A DNA stretch of 64,000 nucleotides from an uncultured Desulfatiglans sp. (GTDB lineage: Bacteria > Desulfobacterota > DSM-4660 > Desulfatiglandales > Desulfatiglandaceae). The DNA lies in assembly GCA_900498135.1 (NCBI GenBank), contig LR026961.1:4549211-4613210 (forward strand), read 5' to 3'. Position 1 is the first letter of the stretch. Each line of letters starts with the position of its first letter. The position numbers and the translations under genes are program-made. Below the pieces are notes generated by a model that worked only from the letters and a program-made list of their open reading frames with translations, had not been told where the DNA came from and made no database searches. Below, piece by piece: positions 63,819-64,000 of the stretch.

Positions 63819-64000
63819 ATCTGCACTCCACCGCCCGTCACCTTTCGATGCCAAAAAATCCCCGGATTCCAACCGAGTTCCAGATAGCCTCTCCTCTGTT
63901 CTCCAGAAATCGGCTTAGATTTACATATTTCTATCTATAAATATACCCTTCATGGGATCCCTGTCAATATCTCGGAAATCCCGATGTCTCTCCGGGACAG

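Overview
The window looks like chromosomal DNA of a high-G+C anaerobe of the Desulfobacterota (sulfate-reducing or syntrophic type). This is inferred from the kinds of genes present: a selenocysteine peroxiredoxin read through an in-frame UGA, multihaem cytochromes with an outer-membrane barrel partner, system II cytochrome c maturation genes, a molybdate/tungstate-type ABC transporter, and a PEP/pyruvate-binding enzyme next to GAPDH. No 16S rRNA gene is present, so the taxonomy is inference.

Layout. 0-8 kb is a decayed accessory zone: a DGC-domain protein, two fragments of the same YhcG/DUF1016 nuclease, a NtrC-type regulator stub, an intact NCS2 permease, broken NifX-like and radical SAM genes, a secreted seven-repeat (beta-propeller-like) protein with an IPTL-CTERM tail, and an IS21 istA remnant. 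8.4-17.3 kb is a mosaic island: a DUF932 stub, a complete IS200/IS605 element, an XRE regulator, a truncated tyrosine recombinase, an AT-rich stretch with two attC-like sites around a DuOB-DUF488-DUF488 gene trio, then a type I methylase and a frameshifted RhuM gene without hsdS or a whole hsdR. tRNA-Val(GAC) closes the island.

17.6-31 kb is a housekeeping block, mostly on the minus strand and tightly packed (nupC-like, pgsA, a secreted protein, miaA, mutL, phospholipase C-like, gap, a PEP-synthase-like protein), with radC on the plus strand. 31-40 kb holds the selenoprotein peroxiredoxin, a porin, a tungstate/molybdate-type ABC operon and ResB/CcsA-like cytochrome c assembly proteins. 40-50 kb holds tRNA-Leu(TAG) and a copper-resistance cluster (SHOCT protein, CopB, CopA, PepSY protein, Met/Gly-rich protein, CPH-type copper ATPase). 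51.6-57.6 kb is an electron-transfer locus: CHRD protein, lipoprotein multihaem cytochrome and large beta-barrel on plus; a seven-haem cytochrome and a b-type membrane protein on minus. 58-64 kb holds a histidine kinase, a second NCS2 permease with a Cache-domain protein, and a glutaredoxin-like protein.

Two features stand out. First, a family of about ten palindromic repeats of 170-230 bp, in both orientations, is scattered over the whole window. One copy splits a small SHOCT gene, and removing it restores the reading frame, so the family behaves like a non-autonomous mobile element. Second, the DuOB-DUF488-DUF488 trio lies between two integron attC-like sites, which suggests a multi-gene cassette of unknown, possibly defensive, function.
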